Numbered from the stretch's first letter, positions 46,411-55,108 are shown. The stretch is 64,000 nt of DNA from Bacteroidia bacterium (GCA_030654175.1 JAURXZ010000030.1:186001-250000), one strand, 5' to 3'. Notes: a model not told the origin generated them from the letters alone. Program-made: numbers and translations.

Positions 46411-46868
46411 TAGTTCTGAAGTATTAGTGATAGTGGGTCGTTGATTGGTTTACAGTAATTTATAGAGATCAGTTTATTTTGTTTGAAATAAAAATCAATG
46501 TTGGCTTCATCAAAGCTTAATCTTTTTTCACCCCAATTGTGCTGTTCGGTTTCGAATTGAATAAATCCTTTGCTTTTAAATAATTCTATGATCTGTTTCT
46601 CTTTAAGATCAAAAATAGTTTGCCCCCATAATTGTGTTTCAATGTTATCAATTTCAACACAATTGAACAATTGATGGTTTTGTTCGTCAAAAAACAGGGT
46701 AAAGCCATTTTCCCAATAATGCCAGACCGTTGTTTTGAAATTTTCAAGTTCATCGATCAATTGGACCTCTTCGGTTTCGCCAAATATTTTTTCGGCATCT
46801 GCCATAGATGAGCCAAACAAAAGGGTTGAGAGCCCTATACCGGGTATTATTTCCAAACGAATATTCAT
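46410..46868 (-). CDS. Uncharacterised 152-residue protein upstream of aroK
   Basis: 152 residues, no signal peptide or membrane segment. The opening has IIPGIGLSTLLFGSSMADAEKIFGE, a pattern (GxGxxxFGxxxxxxxxxLGE) seen in small single-domain proteins including some immunity-like families, followed by beta-strand rich sequence with WHYWENGFTLFFDE and a Trp-containing middle. I do not recognise a named family with certainty. Coupled to aroK by a TAATG overlap, which suggests co-expression; a functional link to shikimate kinase is not shown. ATG at 46868. Confidence 0.6.
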   Translation of the reverse strand: MNIRLEIIPGIGLSTLLFGSSMADAEKIFGETEEVQLIDELENFKTTVWHYWENGFTLFFDEQNHQLFNCVEIDNIETQLWGQTIFDLKEKQIIELFKSKGFIQFETEQHNWGEKRLSFDEANIDFYFKQNKLISINYCKPINDPLSLILQN

Positions 46869-47034
46869 TTAAATAATTGGATTCATCTACAATTATAATA
46901 TTTTTTTTTGAGATTATCAATCAATAAGAGGATATTTGGAAATGGTATCTCAAATTTATTACCCACGAAAACGCCAGCAGAATATGCTGAAAATCAAGCA
47001 AGAAGAAAATATTTTAGATTATTTTTAAAAAGAC

Positions 47035-47065
47035 TTTGTAAAAGCGAATATTGCTTCTATATTTG
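47035..47065 (+). promoter_or_regulatory. Consensus Bacteroidota promoter of tRNA-Lys
   Basis: TTTG (47035-47038), exactly 19 bases, then TATATTTG (47058-47065). This is the textbook -33/-7 pair for the phylum. Predicted transcription start near 47072, 38 bases before the tRNA 5' end. Confidence 0.85.
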
Positions 47066-47109
47066 CACTCCCAAAATAAGCATTGGGGCTACAATAAAAG
47101 TGTAGATTA

Positions 47110-47182
47110 GATTCCGTAGCTCAGCTGGTAGAGCATTACACTTTTAATGTAGGGGTCCTGGGTTCGAATCCCAGCGGGATCA
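47110..47182 (+). tRNA. tRNA-Lys (anticodon TTT)
   Basis: 7-bp acceptor GATTCCG (47110-47116) with CGGGATC (47175-47181, one G-T), discriminator A 47182. D arm GCTCAGCTGGTAGAGC, anticodon arm TTACA-CTTTTAA-TGTAG with anticodon TTT, T arm CTGGG-TTCGAAT-CCCAG. 73 bases, no encoded CCA. Serves lysine AAA/AAG codons; the cognate synthetase is lysS at 22697-24406. Confidence 0.98.
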
Positions 47183-47186
47183 CAAG

Positions 47187-47251
47187 AAGATAGTTTAAGA
47201 ACTATCTTAAAATTTCAAAAACCTGTAAAGCACGCCTTTACAGGTTTTTTT
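47187..47251 (+). terminator. Two hairpins after tRNA-Lys, the second a strong terminator
   Basis: A 9-bp perfect stem AAGATAGTT (47187-47195) / AACTATCTT (47200-47208), loop TAAG, begins 5 bases after the tRNA. A second 10-bp perfect stem ACCTGTAAAG (47221-47230) / CTTTACAGGT (47236-47245) with loop CACGC and a run of seven T (47245-47251) ends the unit. The stem may also end the convergent acyl-CoA ligase gene. Confidence 0.9.
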
Positions 47252-47269
47252 ATAAATACACTTTCCAAT

Positions 47270-48898
47270 TTATTTTAATTTCCCAAGAGCATAAAGCCTT
47301 CTCATTTCTTTTTTATCAAATTTACCGACACTTGTTTTGGGAATTTCTTTTAATATCACCATACTATCTGGTAATTGATAATTTGCAAAATCAGCAGATA
47401 AAAATTTCCGGAGTTCTTCAATGGATAACGATTGCCCCTCCGCTAAAACGATACATGCCATAGGACGTTCTAACCATTTTTTGTCAGGTATGGCAATTAC
47501 CGCAGCTTCTTTTACTTTTGGGAGTGCTATAATTGCTGTTTCTAATGCCATACTGGAGATCCATTCCCCTCCGCTTTTAATAAGATCTTTCAATCTATCA
47601 GTAACTTTCATAAATCCATACTTATCAATCGTGCCAACATCACCTGTTTTAAACCAGCCATCTTTGGAAAAATGAGTTTCATTTCCTTTCAGTTTATAAT
47701 AGCTTTCAATTACCCAGGCACCTCTGATCTCAAATTCACCAACCGTTGAATCATCTCTCGGAGCAATTTTTCCATCTTCTTTAACACTGCGCAATTCAAT
47801 ACCCGGCAACTCTATGCCCTGCTTGGCTCTTATTTTTAGCTGGTCGTCAAACGACAGATCATCATGTACAGGCTGTAACCGGGCAACAGTGCAAATGGGC
47901 GAAGTCTCGGTCATACCCCATACTTGCACGCCTTTCAGTCCAAAATCTTTTTCGAGCGCCTTAATTAAACTGGGTGCTAATGCGGAGCCACCCGCAATGT
48001 ATTCTCTCAACGTAAGTTTTTCTGTTGTGGTCTTTTTCTTCAATGTGTCATAAACACCTGTCCAGATAGTAGGAACACCATTAGCAAAAGTTACTTTTTC
48101 GCTTTGTATAATATCAATAAGTGTTTCGGGCTGCAAATGTGAACTTGACAAAACTATTTTAGCCCCTGCAAGTATGCATAAAAAAGGAAATCCCCAGGCC
48201 ATCACATGAAATTGAGGAACAATAATTAATACAGTATCCCGTGAAGAAATATTTGATGCATTGGGTATCATATTGGTTAATGCATGCAGGTAAGTAGAGC
48301 GATGAGAATACAAAGCCCCTTTGGGTTGGCCCGTTGTTCCACTGGTATAGCACATGCCGCAAGCATCATTCTCATCCAAACTGATCCATTCAAATTCTGA
48401 AGATCCGTTAGAAAGAAGATCTTCATAAATTAACACATTGGGCAAGGTAGTTTTAAATCCCGGCTGAGCATTTATTAAAACATAGTTGAGTACCCCCGGT
48501 GTTTTAGAGGCGACATTCTCCAGTAAATGAGCAAGTGTGGCATCCAAAAAAATTATTTTGTCGTCTGCATGATTTATGATAAATGCAATTTGATCGGTCG
48601 ACAACCTTATATTTAATGTGTGGCAAACCGCAGCAACACCAGGAATTGCATAATAAAGTTCTAAATGCTGATAATGATTCCACGCAAACGTGGCTATCCT
48701 GTCACCTTTTTTTACACCTAATTTATTTATTAATGCGCTGGCCAGCTTCTTTGTTCTTTTATACATATCTGCGTATGTATATCTATGCCAGCTACCATCA
48801 GGCATTTTCGAAACAATTTCTTTATATGGAAAAGCACGGTTGCCGTAATCAATGATCGTATTGGTTGTTAGCGGGTAGTGCATCATTTGACCTTTCAT
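47270..48898 (-). CDS. Fatty acid--CoA ligase (AMP-forming)
   Basis: 542 residues of the ANL superfamily. Core motifs: phosphate loop CYTSGTTGQPKGALYSHRS, PQFHVMAWGFP, adenine-binding WGMTETSP, the aspartate of GWFKTGDVGTID, the hinge VTDRLKDLIKSGGEWIS and the C-terminal catalytic lysine in TSVGKFDKK. The close match to the AlkK/medium-to-long-chain branch suggests activation of medium or long-chain fatty acids for beta-oxidation. Substrate length is inference. ATG at 48898. Single gene between tRNA-Lys and thpR. Confidence 0.92.
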   Translation of the reverse strand: MKGQMMHYPLTTNTIIDYGNRAFPYKEIVSKMPDGSWHRYTYADMYKRTKKLASALINKLGVKKGDRIATFAWNHYQHLELYYAIPGVAAVCHTLNIRLSTDQIAFIINHADDKIIFLDATLAHLLENVASKTPGVLNYVLINAQPGFKTTLPNVLIYEDLLSNGSSEFEWISLDENDACGMCYTSGTTGQPKGALYSHRSTYLHALTNMIPNASNISSRDTVLIIVPQFHVMAWGFPFLCILAGAKIVLSSSHLQPETLIDIIQSEKVTFANGVPTIWTGVYDTLKKKTTTEKLTLREYIAGGSALAPSLIKALEKDFGLKGVQVWGMTETSPICTVARLQPVHDDLSFDDQLKIRAKQGIELPGIELRSVKEDGKIAPRDDSTVGEFEIRGAWVIESYYKLKGNETHFSKDGWFKTGDVGTIDKYGFMKVTDRLKDLIKSGGEWISSMALETAIIALPKVKEAAVIAIPDKKWLERPMACIVLAEGQSLSIEELRKFLSADFANYQLPDSMVILKEIPKTSVGKFDKKEMRRLYALGKLK

Positions 48899-48942
48899 GA
48901 TTCTGTTTATAGTTTACTTGGTGATGCTTTTGCTGCGAAATT

Positions 48943-49497
48943 TTATTTGTTAAAACAAATTGTTGGAGCAACTTTTTTATAGATCACCCCCTCCATAGAA
49001 GGAACTGATTCCATGAGTTCACAGGTAATGATCTCTAGTTGCGAAAGATCTAAAGTCCTTTCAATATTAATTTTTTCGCTTTGTTTTACTGCATGAAACC
49101 TTGCCAATGTAATATGCGGGATGGGGTCTTTACAAGAAAAATCATATTCGGGAAAATTTGAATTTAATCCTTCGTAAATGGAATCCACCAGATGCGTAAA
49201 AGAAATGTTTTTGTAAAACCTTGCCCAAATCATTTTTTGATTTTTAGCGGGAGCCAAAGAAATATTTTCAAAATTCAGAACAATTATTTTATGAGAATTA
49301 ATGATCCCTTTTATTATGCTTAGTATCTTTTCAAAATCGTTTGCATTGATGTTGCCAATAAAAAAAACTGTTAAATGCAGATTAAAAAATTTCACCCACT
49401 TTATTCCTGTAACCGATAGATTATCCTCTTTGAGCTTTTCCAGATAGGGCGGAACTTCAGGTGGAACGGGAATGGCTATAAATATTCTTCGTTTCAC
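48943..49497 (-). CDS. thpR: RNA 2',3'-cyclic phosphodiesterase (LigT/ThpR family)
   Basis: 184 residues of the 2H phosphoesterase family. The two HxT/S motifs are HLTVFF (near residue 42) and HITLARF (near residue 127), which together form the catalytic site that opens 2',3'-cyclic phosphates or ligates tRNA halves. The opening MKRRIFIAIPVPPEV is typical. The starting codon is GTG at 49497. Its physiological substrate in Bacteroidota is not known. Confidence 0.92.
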   Translation of the reverse strand: MKRRIFIAIPVPPEVPPYLEKLKEDNLSVTGIKWVKFFNLHLTVFFIGNINANDFEKILSIIKGIINSHKIIVLNFENISLAPAKNQKMIWARFYKNISFTHLVDSIYEGLNSNFPEYDFSCKDPIPHITLARFHAVKQSEKINIERTLDLSQLEIITCELMESVPSMEGVIYKKVAPTICFNK

Positions 49498-50175
49498 AAT
49501 TGTGATTTTTTTGTTTAAAAAATATCTGAAATAAAAAAAATTAAATGATACAGTTTAATCGTAATAATTTGAATAAAAAGAATCTGAAACTTTTGCCCAT
49601 ACAATAATTCTTGTATCCAATATGAACCCGTTCTATTCACGCGGATATTACAAATCAAAAGTACAACCGTAAAAAATCAATAAAATGGTATTGATCCATA
49701 ATTAGGATGATCTTTATCACTGATAATGGTACAGGCAAAGAATACAATATCCAAAGAAAAATCGCCAACAAGGGCAAACCGGATTATTATTATTAGAGTT
49801 TATACAGGTTTAAATACATCCTAATGTTTACAGCAAAAATTGGAGCCCAAAATGTTTACACACAATTTTCCCGATAAGCCCATAATGGCCGCGCGTTCGG
49901 TCATTTCGAGCTTATCGAGAAAGTGCGGCTGACCACAATAACGAATTAAGTTATATCAAGTCGATTATTAAGATTCTGATTCAACAAAGTAACAATTCAA
50001 TTTTTTTGTGCCATTATTTTGATACTTGTTTGAACTATTACAGGACGTAATGTAAAAACAAAAACCCTCTAACGTATTACCGTTAAAGGGTTTTGTATTT
50101 ATTTGAAAATATCAGATGAAGGTGAAGAAGTGTAAAATTTATGTAACGTAAGTATTTGAAAAAAGCAGGATCTTG
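49498..50175. other. Gene-free 678 bp between thpR and the unknown gene
   Basis: No credible gene in six frames; the longest frames are short and unlike protein. It holds a TGAT-N4-ATCA palindrome (about 49708-49719), a GTCATTTCGAGC...TTTCTCGA type dispersed repeat (49889-49930) with GCGCG, and the terminator hairpin at 50061-50094. The rest is AT-rich and unremarkable. Confidence 0.6.
50061..50094 (-). terminator. Terminator of the 105-residue unknown gene
   Basis: AAAACCCTCTAACG (50061-50074) and CGTTAAAGGGTTTT (50081-50094) pair over 14 positions with one mismatch, loop of six. T-rich flanks on both strands. It lies 82 bases after the stop of the minus-strand gene 50176-50493. Confidence 0.75.
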
Positions 50176-50493
50176 TTATGCACCTACCTGTTTAGCAATA
50201 ATGGTAAGTGTTTCACCCTTACAATGGTAAAATTTAGTAAGATCATCAGAACCTCCATTCAAATAAAAATCCAATTCATCAGCATATTCCCTGATCCTGG
50301 TTCCAGCGTCTTTATCTGATAATTTAATTAATTGGCCTGCTTCGTGTAGAAGTTGTTGAAGAAACCCGCTGTTTGCAGAATCGGAATGTAAATTTTGAAT
50401 TTTCTTTTGAATACCAACAAGGATAAGTTTTTGATTAGCAGCTAAAAGCTTTACACTGTTTTCGTTTGTTGGTTGAAAATTTTTTTCGGTCAT
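50176..50493 (-). CDS. Uncharacterised 105-residue helical protein
   Basis: 105 residues, predicted soluble and helical (LLAANQKLILVGIQKKIQNL, LLHEAGQLIKLSDKDAGTRI), no signal peptide, no membrane segment, no recognised motif. Codon use resembles the neighbours and a strong hairpin follows, so I take it as a real gene, but no function can be assigned. ATG at 50493. Confidence 0.6.
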   Translation of the reverse strand: MTEKNFQPTNENSVKLLAANQKLILVGIQKKIQNLHSDSANSGFLQQLLHEAGQLIKLSDKDAGTRIREYADELDFYLNGGSDDLTKFYHCKGETLTIIAKQVGA

Positions 50494-50777
50494 TATTTAT
50501 TTCTTTTATGACTGCGAATTTAGTATTAAAAAATTGTTTCCTATTACAAAACTTAAGAACATTTATAACTTTTTATTGACATTTTTTATCTGAATATTGA
50601 AATACCTAACTAAAATTAAATTAATATCTAAAAGCTTTTTATTTATTTTAAATGTTCTTTTTAAAATTTATTGTAAATTAGATGCATAAGAGCCTGATTT
50701 TGATAAACCTGTTTTGGTAAAAAACCATTGATCAGATAAAAAAGGGCTGTATAAATAATATTTAAAAAATTGGTACT

Positions 50778-52607
50778 ATGCAAAATAATGAAGAAAAGAA
50801 CCCGGTAGTAAATGAAGATCTTACACAGATGGCAATTCCGGTGATCTCTGCTGATGAATCAGAATCTGAAAATGTTGATGTACTAATTTCTGAAGACGAA
50901 ATAGAAGGTTTGAGTAAAACTCAACTTATTGATAAGCTTACTGAATATCTTGCACTGGATGAGGTTCATTCCATATTTCCGGCTGCTGTGATCATCAAAA
51001 AAAAATTAGATGAACTTGCTAAAGAAGAGTATGACCGCAAACTCCAGATCTTTACAGAAGACGGAAGTCTTGCTGAAGATTTTGAACCCAAGGCCGATCT
51101 TTTGGATGAAAAAGCAGAGCAGATCTGGAAAAGTTTAAACGCTAAAAAAGTGCTTCAGCGAAAGCAAAAGGAAAAATCTGCGCAGGAGAATCTTTCCACA
51201 AAAAAGCTGATCATTGAAGAATTAAAAGAACTGTTAAAAGGCAATGAGAACTTCTCGGCCTCTTACCACAAGTTTCAGGCACTTCAAACTAAATGGCGCG
51301 TTACAGGCAATGTCCCTATACAGGATACGCACACGTTAAGAGAAAATTATTTTTTCCTTACCGGTAAGTTCTATGATATGGTGAAGATCAACAATGAACT
51401 GAATGTACTGGATAAGAAAAAAAATATTGAGCATAAGATCCAACTTTGTGAAAAGGCTGAGCAGTTGAATTCAGAACCTTCGTTAAAGAAAGCAGTGGAG
51501 GCCCTTACTTTGCTTCAGGATGAATGGAGTGAGATCCGAAATTCTTCACGGGAATTAAAAGATAATTTATGGCTGCGTTTTAAAGCTGCAGGTGATAAAA
51601 TAATTGAGCGTAAAAAAGAACACACCCTTCAGATTCAAACTCAGCAAAAAAGTAACCTTGCTGCCAAAACAGCTTTGTGCGAGCAGATAGAACTGCTTGG
51701 CCAGACTGAATTTGTTTCTCATAAAGGCTGTCGTGAAGCAACTGAAAAAGAAAATGCAATATGGGAGGCGTGGCAAAAAATAAGTTTTGTTCCAAAAAGC
51801 GATAATGGAAAATGCTGGACGCGTTTTAAAACAGCCCGTTTGAATTTACATCAATCCCTGGATCAGTTTTATGCGAAGCAGCGCAGCGAATTCTCAGGCA
51901 ACCTGGAAAAGAAAATAGCGCTTTGCTTAAAAGCAGAAGCATTGCAGGAAAGTTCCGAATGGGTTGCTACTGCTGAAGTATTAAAAAAACTGCAAGTGGA
52001 ATGGAAAACGATCGGACAAGTTGCAACCAAAGACTCTGATGCTGTTTGGATGAGATTCCGTAAAGCGTGCGATCATTTTTTTGAAAGCAAGACCAACCAG
52101 GTTGCAGCAAAGGAAAACACACTCAAAGTAAACATTCAGGCAAAGGAAGCACTCATCACCAAAACCGATCAGTTCCTGCCCTCTGAAGATATTCATCAAA
52201 GTATTGAAGAACTGAAAAAATTGCAGGAAGAGTGGGCTCTTGCCGGTGAAACACCTTTGAAGGACAGCGACAGGCTTAACAACGCTTTTGGTAAGGCAAT
52301 TGAAAACCTGCTTGAAAGAATGAAAGTGAAATCAAATGTGGATGATAAAATGTTCTATCGCTTAAAATATGAGCAGATGCTGAAATCCCCGCAAGGCATG
52401 GAGCAGATAAGAAAAGAGCGTTCGGTGATCCAGGATAAAATTAAAAAGCTCCAAACAGAAGTGGACCAATTGGAAAACAACCTGAGCTTTTTTGGAAAAT
52501 CAAAAAGTACAAATCCATTAATTCTGGAATACCAGGAAAATGTGGAAAAAACCAAGTTGGAAGTAAAAGAACTTAGTGCGAAATTAAAATTAATTCCAAA
52601 GCCTTAG
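50778..52607 (+). CDS. DUF349 multi-domain coiled-coil protein
   Basis: 609 residues. An acidic, low-complexity N-terminus (about 1-60) is followed by about five DUF349 helical repeats of ~70 residues each, with the recurrent pattern LQxEWxxIGxVPxKDSDxLWxRFxxAxDxFFE and a last coiled coil (about 540-609). Related proteins are found across Bacteroidota and Gammaproteobacteria; function is unknown, with suggestions of RNA or ribosome association. Cytoplasmic, no membrane segment. ATG at 50778. It stands alone after a 284 bp gap with AT-rich sequence and no confident promoter. Confidence 0.85.
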   Translation: MQNNEEKNPVVNEDLTQMAIPVISADESESENVDVLISEDEIEGLSKTQLIDKLTEYLALDEVHSIFPAAVIIKKKLDELAKEEYDRKLQIFTEDGSLAEDFEPKADLLDEKAEQIWKSLNAKKVLQRKQKEKSAQENLSTKKLIIEELKELLKGNENFSASYHKFQALQTKWRVTGNVPIQDTHTLRENYFFLTGKFYDMVKINNELNVLDKKKNIEHKIQLCEKAEQLNSEPSLKKAVEALTLLQDEWSEIRNSSRELKDNLWLRFKAAGDKIIERKKEHTLQIQTQQKSNLAAKTALCEQIELLGQTEFVSHKGCREATEKENAIWEAWQKISFVPKSDNGKCWTRFKTARLNLHQSLDQFYAKQRSEFSGNLEKKIALCLKAEALQESSEWVATAEVLKKLQVEWKTIGQVATKDSDAVWMRFRKACDHFFESKTNQVAAKENTLKVNIQAKEALITKTDQFLPSEDIHQSIEELKKLQEEWALAGETPLKDSDRLNNAFGKAIENLLERMKVKSNVDDKMFYRLKYEQMLKSPQGMEQIRKERSVIQDKIKKLQTEVDQLENNLSFFGKSKSTNPLILEYQENVEKTKLEVKELSAKLKLIPKP

Positions 52608-52645
52608 TGGCTTGTTAATTTTATACAAAAGAACAATAAATTGCT

Positions 52646-52694
52646 TGTGAAGGCTAACGCACTTTCTCGAAAGGCTCGAAATGACAACGCACAC
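52646..52694. repeat. Dispersed repeat (GAAGGCTAACGCACTTTCTCGA type)
   Basis: GTGAAGGCTAACGCACTTTC, then TCGAAAGGCTCGAAATGACA and an ACGCAC end. It matches the three units of 54804-55045 and lies in the gap between the DUF349 and CDGSH genes. Confidence 0.7.
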
Positions 52695-52740
52695 AGGGAT
52701 TCTCAGAAAACAGTAAAAACGAAATTTAAAAATAATTAAG

Positions 52741-52962
52741 ATGTCTAAAACAAAAATAACAGTAAACAACAATGGTTCTATCCGCTTAGAAGGTGATTTC
52801 GAAATTGTAGATAAAAATGGAAATGCTTATGATCTGGCAGGAAGAGAAGTTGTTTCGATATGTCGTTGCGGGCTTTCAAAAAACAAACCTTTTTGTGATG
52901 GTTCACATAATGGACATTTTGAGCATGAAGCAATTGCTTTTGCTTTACCTCCTAAGAAATAA
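52741..52962 (+). CDS. CDGSH iron-sulfur protein
   Basis: 73 residues. A single CDGSH motif ligates a [2Fe-2S] cluster through three cysteines and one histidine: C41, C43, C52 and H56 in ICRCGLSKNKPFCDGSH. The N-terminal strand segment (ITVNNNGSIRLEGDF) matches small bacterial family members. Likely a cytosolic cluster-transfer or redox-sensor protein; the partner is not known. ATG at 52741 follows AAGATG without a strong Shine-Dalgarno. Confidence 0.93.
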   Translation: MSKTKITVNNNGSIRLEGDFEIVDKNGNAYDLAGREVVSICRCGLSKNKPFCDGSHNGHFEHEAIAFALPPKK

Positions 52963-52968
52963 TTATTT

Positions 52969-53076
52969 AACCACATAGAAAAACAGAAAAAAATTAAAAG
53001 GAAACTAAATAGGATCATATAATTTTTCATTTCTGCTTTACACCCTTTACCTTCTTTTCTATGTTTCTATGTGGTT
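52969..53076. repeat. Inverted repeat AACCACATAGAAA ... TTTCTATGTGGTT
   Basis: A perfect 13-bp pair at 52969-52981 and 53064-53076, extended imperfectly inward (AACAGAAAA/TTTTCTATG). The ~80-base spacer is AT-rich. It is a well-known kind of low-complexity inverted repeat in Bacteroidota gaps. Confidence 0.75.
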
Positions 53077-53122
53077 TTAATGATCGTTTCTCAACCATTA
53101 ACATTTTGTAATTCAATAACAA

Positions 53123-53155
53123 GATCCCTCGCGAAAAAGCTCGGGATGACAGGGG
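53123..53155. repeat. Dispersed repeat (ATCCCTCGCGAAAAAGCTCGGGAT type)
   Basis: ATCCCTCGCG / AGCTCGGGAT and a TGACAGGGG tail form a short palindromic copy between the CDGSH gene and the phospholipase-D-like gene. Confidence 0.5.
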
Positions 53156-53198
53156 GTGCTGAATAGTAGGTAATAAAAGCTAATTCAAAAATACCCAT

Positions 53199-54725
53199 TT
53201 ATAAAATGTCTTTGGGAATAATTTTCATTGGCATTAATTTTATATTTTTTTTCAAGCTCGCTTTTGAATCCGGATTAAAACGTACTGTTGTTTCCCAGCA
53301 GTTTTCCGGCTTCAATTCTTCTTCCATTCCGGCTAAAACTTCCTTGGTAATAGTGGAAGAATAAATAACCGTTACACATTCGGTATTCAAATTTGCACTA
53401 CGTGGATCAAGGTTGAATGTACCAATTACAGTTATTGTTCCATCAATTACCATCGACTTTGCATGCAAACCAAAAACAGGAGTAAAATTTATTTCTTTTT
53501 GTAATGCCCCTGTCATTATTTTATAGCGAACTACAGCATCCGGTTTGTATTCGAATACCCTTACCCCTGTTACTAAAAGCCTATCTCTATCGCGCTGATA
53601 GCCGCTAAAGGCTTCTAAGTTATCTGTTGATGCAAGGCTGTTGGTCATTATCTTAACCTCCACACCACGTGCTACCGCTTCTCTAAAAAGGGTCTTCCCT
53701 AATTGGGTGGTGATCAAATAAGGTGTTTGAATCACGATCGATCTTTTTGCATGCTTCACCAAATTGATCAAAGCAGTGGTGCTTATCCCTCCCCCATCCA
53801 ACCCGTGAGTCCCATCATTTTTACCGGGCCTGTCGCTCACAAAATCAACACTATCCACCCACTGAAGCTTTCCGGATCTTTGTATCTCCTCAAAAACGAT
53901 AGGAATATTTTTTATTTTTTCCCGAACCTGGGGCCAAAAATTATTTGAATCACATGCATATTGATGCAACTGTTCAAACCTGTTTGGGTCATTAAAATTA
54001 AATTTCGATGCATCTACCAGCTCTTCTACCGGCTTGCTAATAGGGCTGTTCCAGAAATCGTTAAAAGATCCTTGCACTTTATTTACCACCCCTCCTATCA
54101 ATAGAACATCTCTGTCGCGGAAATTATATTCGTGGTCATAATCAAAATACTCATCCGCTATATTACGGCCTCCTGTAATTACTACTTTACCATCCACAGT
54201 AAACGTTTTGTTGTGCATCCGTTGATTGGCCCCAACGAAATTATTGGTAAGGCTGTTCACTTTTTCGAATATATTTTTACCAACATTTGTGGAAGGATTA
54301 TATATTCTGATCGAAATATTTTTATGTGAATTTATAGTCAGCAGTTTATTTTCATCTGCCTCCACCATGATATCATCCACAAGTATCCTGACCTTCACGC
54401 CTCTATCGGCAGCGCGAACGAGATAATCAGCGGCAATTAAACCTACGTTATCAGCAGAAAAAATAAAATATTGAATGTCGATGGTTTTCTCCGCGTTCTC
54501 GCACAGCCATGCCCTCGCCACCATTGAACCATCGCCATCCTCCAGGGTGTAAACACCAGTTTTATGCTGCATCATGCCCGATAGAGGATCGAGTTTTTTT
54601 GAAAGTCCGGGTGCGGTTTCACAATGAATGGAAGAACAAAAATCAGTGACTATACTCTCCTCATTTTTAGTTTCCGTTGAACACGAGTAAAGTAGAATTG
54701 TATAAAGGAAAACAATTTTTTTCAT
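53199..54725 (-). CDS. Phospholipase D / cardiolipin synthase-like lipoprotein
   Basis: 508 residues. A lipoprotein signal sequence (MKKIVFLYTILLYSC, cysteine near residue 15) leads into a two-domain PLD fold. HKD motif 1 is HNKTFTVDGKVVITGGRN (about residue 163) and HKD motif 2 is HAKSMVIDGTITVIGTFN (about 426). Both carry the His-x-Lys-x4-Asp needed for transesterification. The lipid anchor would place it on the periplasmic face of the inner or outer membrane, unlike canonical cardiolipin synthases with transmembrane segments. Cardiolipin-like or phosphodiester substrate is inference. ATG at 54725. Confidence 0.88.
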   Translation of the reverse strand: MKKIVFLYTILLYSCSTETKNEESIVTDFCSSIHCETAPGLSKKLDPLSGMMQHKTGVYTLEDGDGSMVARAWLCENAEKTIDIQYFIFSADNVGLIAADYLVRAADRGVKVRILVDDIMVEADENKLLTINSHKNISIRIYNPSTNVGKNIFEKVNSLTNNFVGANQRMHNKTFTVDGKVVITGGRNIADEYFDYDHEYNFRDRDVLLIGGVVNKVQGSFNDFWNSPISKPVEELVDASKFNFNDPNRFEQLHQYACDSNNFWPQVREKIKNIPIVFEEIQRSGKLQWVDSVDFVSDRPGKNDGTHGLDGGGISTTALINLVKHAKRSIVIQTPYLITTQLGKTLFREAVARGVEVKIMTNSLASTDNLEAFSGYQRDRDRLLVTGVRVFEYKPDAVVRYKIMTGALQKEINFTPVFGLHAKSMVIDGTITVIGTFNLDPRSANLNTECVTVIYSSTITKEVLAGMEEELKPENCWETTVRFNPDSKASLKKNIKLMPMKIIPKDIL

Positions 54726-54803
54726 GTGGATTTTATCTAATAGTAAAAATAATAAAATTCTCAGGAGGGTGTTTAAATTATATTTAACTATATAAATTTT
54801 CTT

Positions 54804-55045
54804 GTGAAAGCTAACGCACGTTTCTCCACTGAGCCTGTCCTGAGCGGAGTCGAAGGGCTCGAAATAACAGCGCGCATGAACTTTGCAGCTATTATAACAA
54901 TATCACCATTGAAAGCTAACACACGTTTCTCGACTCCGCTCGAAATGACAGCGCGCGTGGACTTTGGAGTAATTATTACAATTTGCCATTGAAAGCTTAG
55001 GCACTTTTCTCGACAAGCTCGAAATGACAGCGCGCGTTGCCTTTT
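54804..55045. repeat. Three-unit tandem array of a dispersed GAAAGCTAACGCAC repeat
   Basis: Units begin near 54804, 54911 and 54991. Each has GAAAGCTAAC(G)CAC, a TTTCTCGA...GCTCGAAATGACA block (with the CTCCGC or CAAGC variants of the widespread repeat) and a GCGCGC tail; unit 1 has a longer insertion (GCCTGTCCTGAGCGGAGTC). Related single copies are at 38711-38733, 49889-49930, 52646-52694 and 42481-42541. The gap 54726-55127 has no gene. Confidence 0.85.
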
Positions 55046-55100
55046 CAAGCGGTTTGGAGAAGCTAATGATCAATTACAAATAACTGACCGAAAATAATCT

Positions 55101-55108
55101 TAATTTTG
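55101..55108 (+). promoter_or_regulatory. -7 promoter element (TAATTTTG) of rlmF
   Basis: A perfect TAnnTTTG, 26 bases ahead of the likely GTG start. No -33 TTTG at normal spacing. Confidence 0.45.

Noticed and set aside
46908-47105. A 65-codon plus-strand frame before tRNA-Lys
   Set aside because: It runs through the consensus tRNA-Lys promoter and contains no domain-like sequence.
53199-54725. A toxin of the phospholipase D type or mobile island
   Set aside because: The gene has a normal lipoprotein signal, composition like its neighbours and no mobile-element genes nearby.
54788-55048. An 86-codon frame across the tandem repeat array
   Set aside because: It is just a translation of the three repeat units, which explains its internal periodicity.
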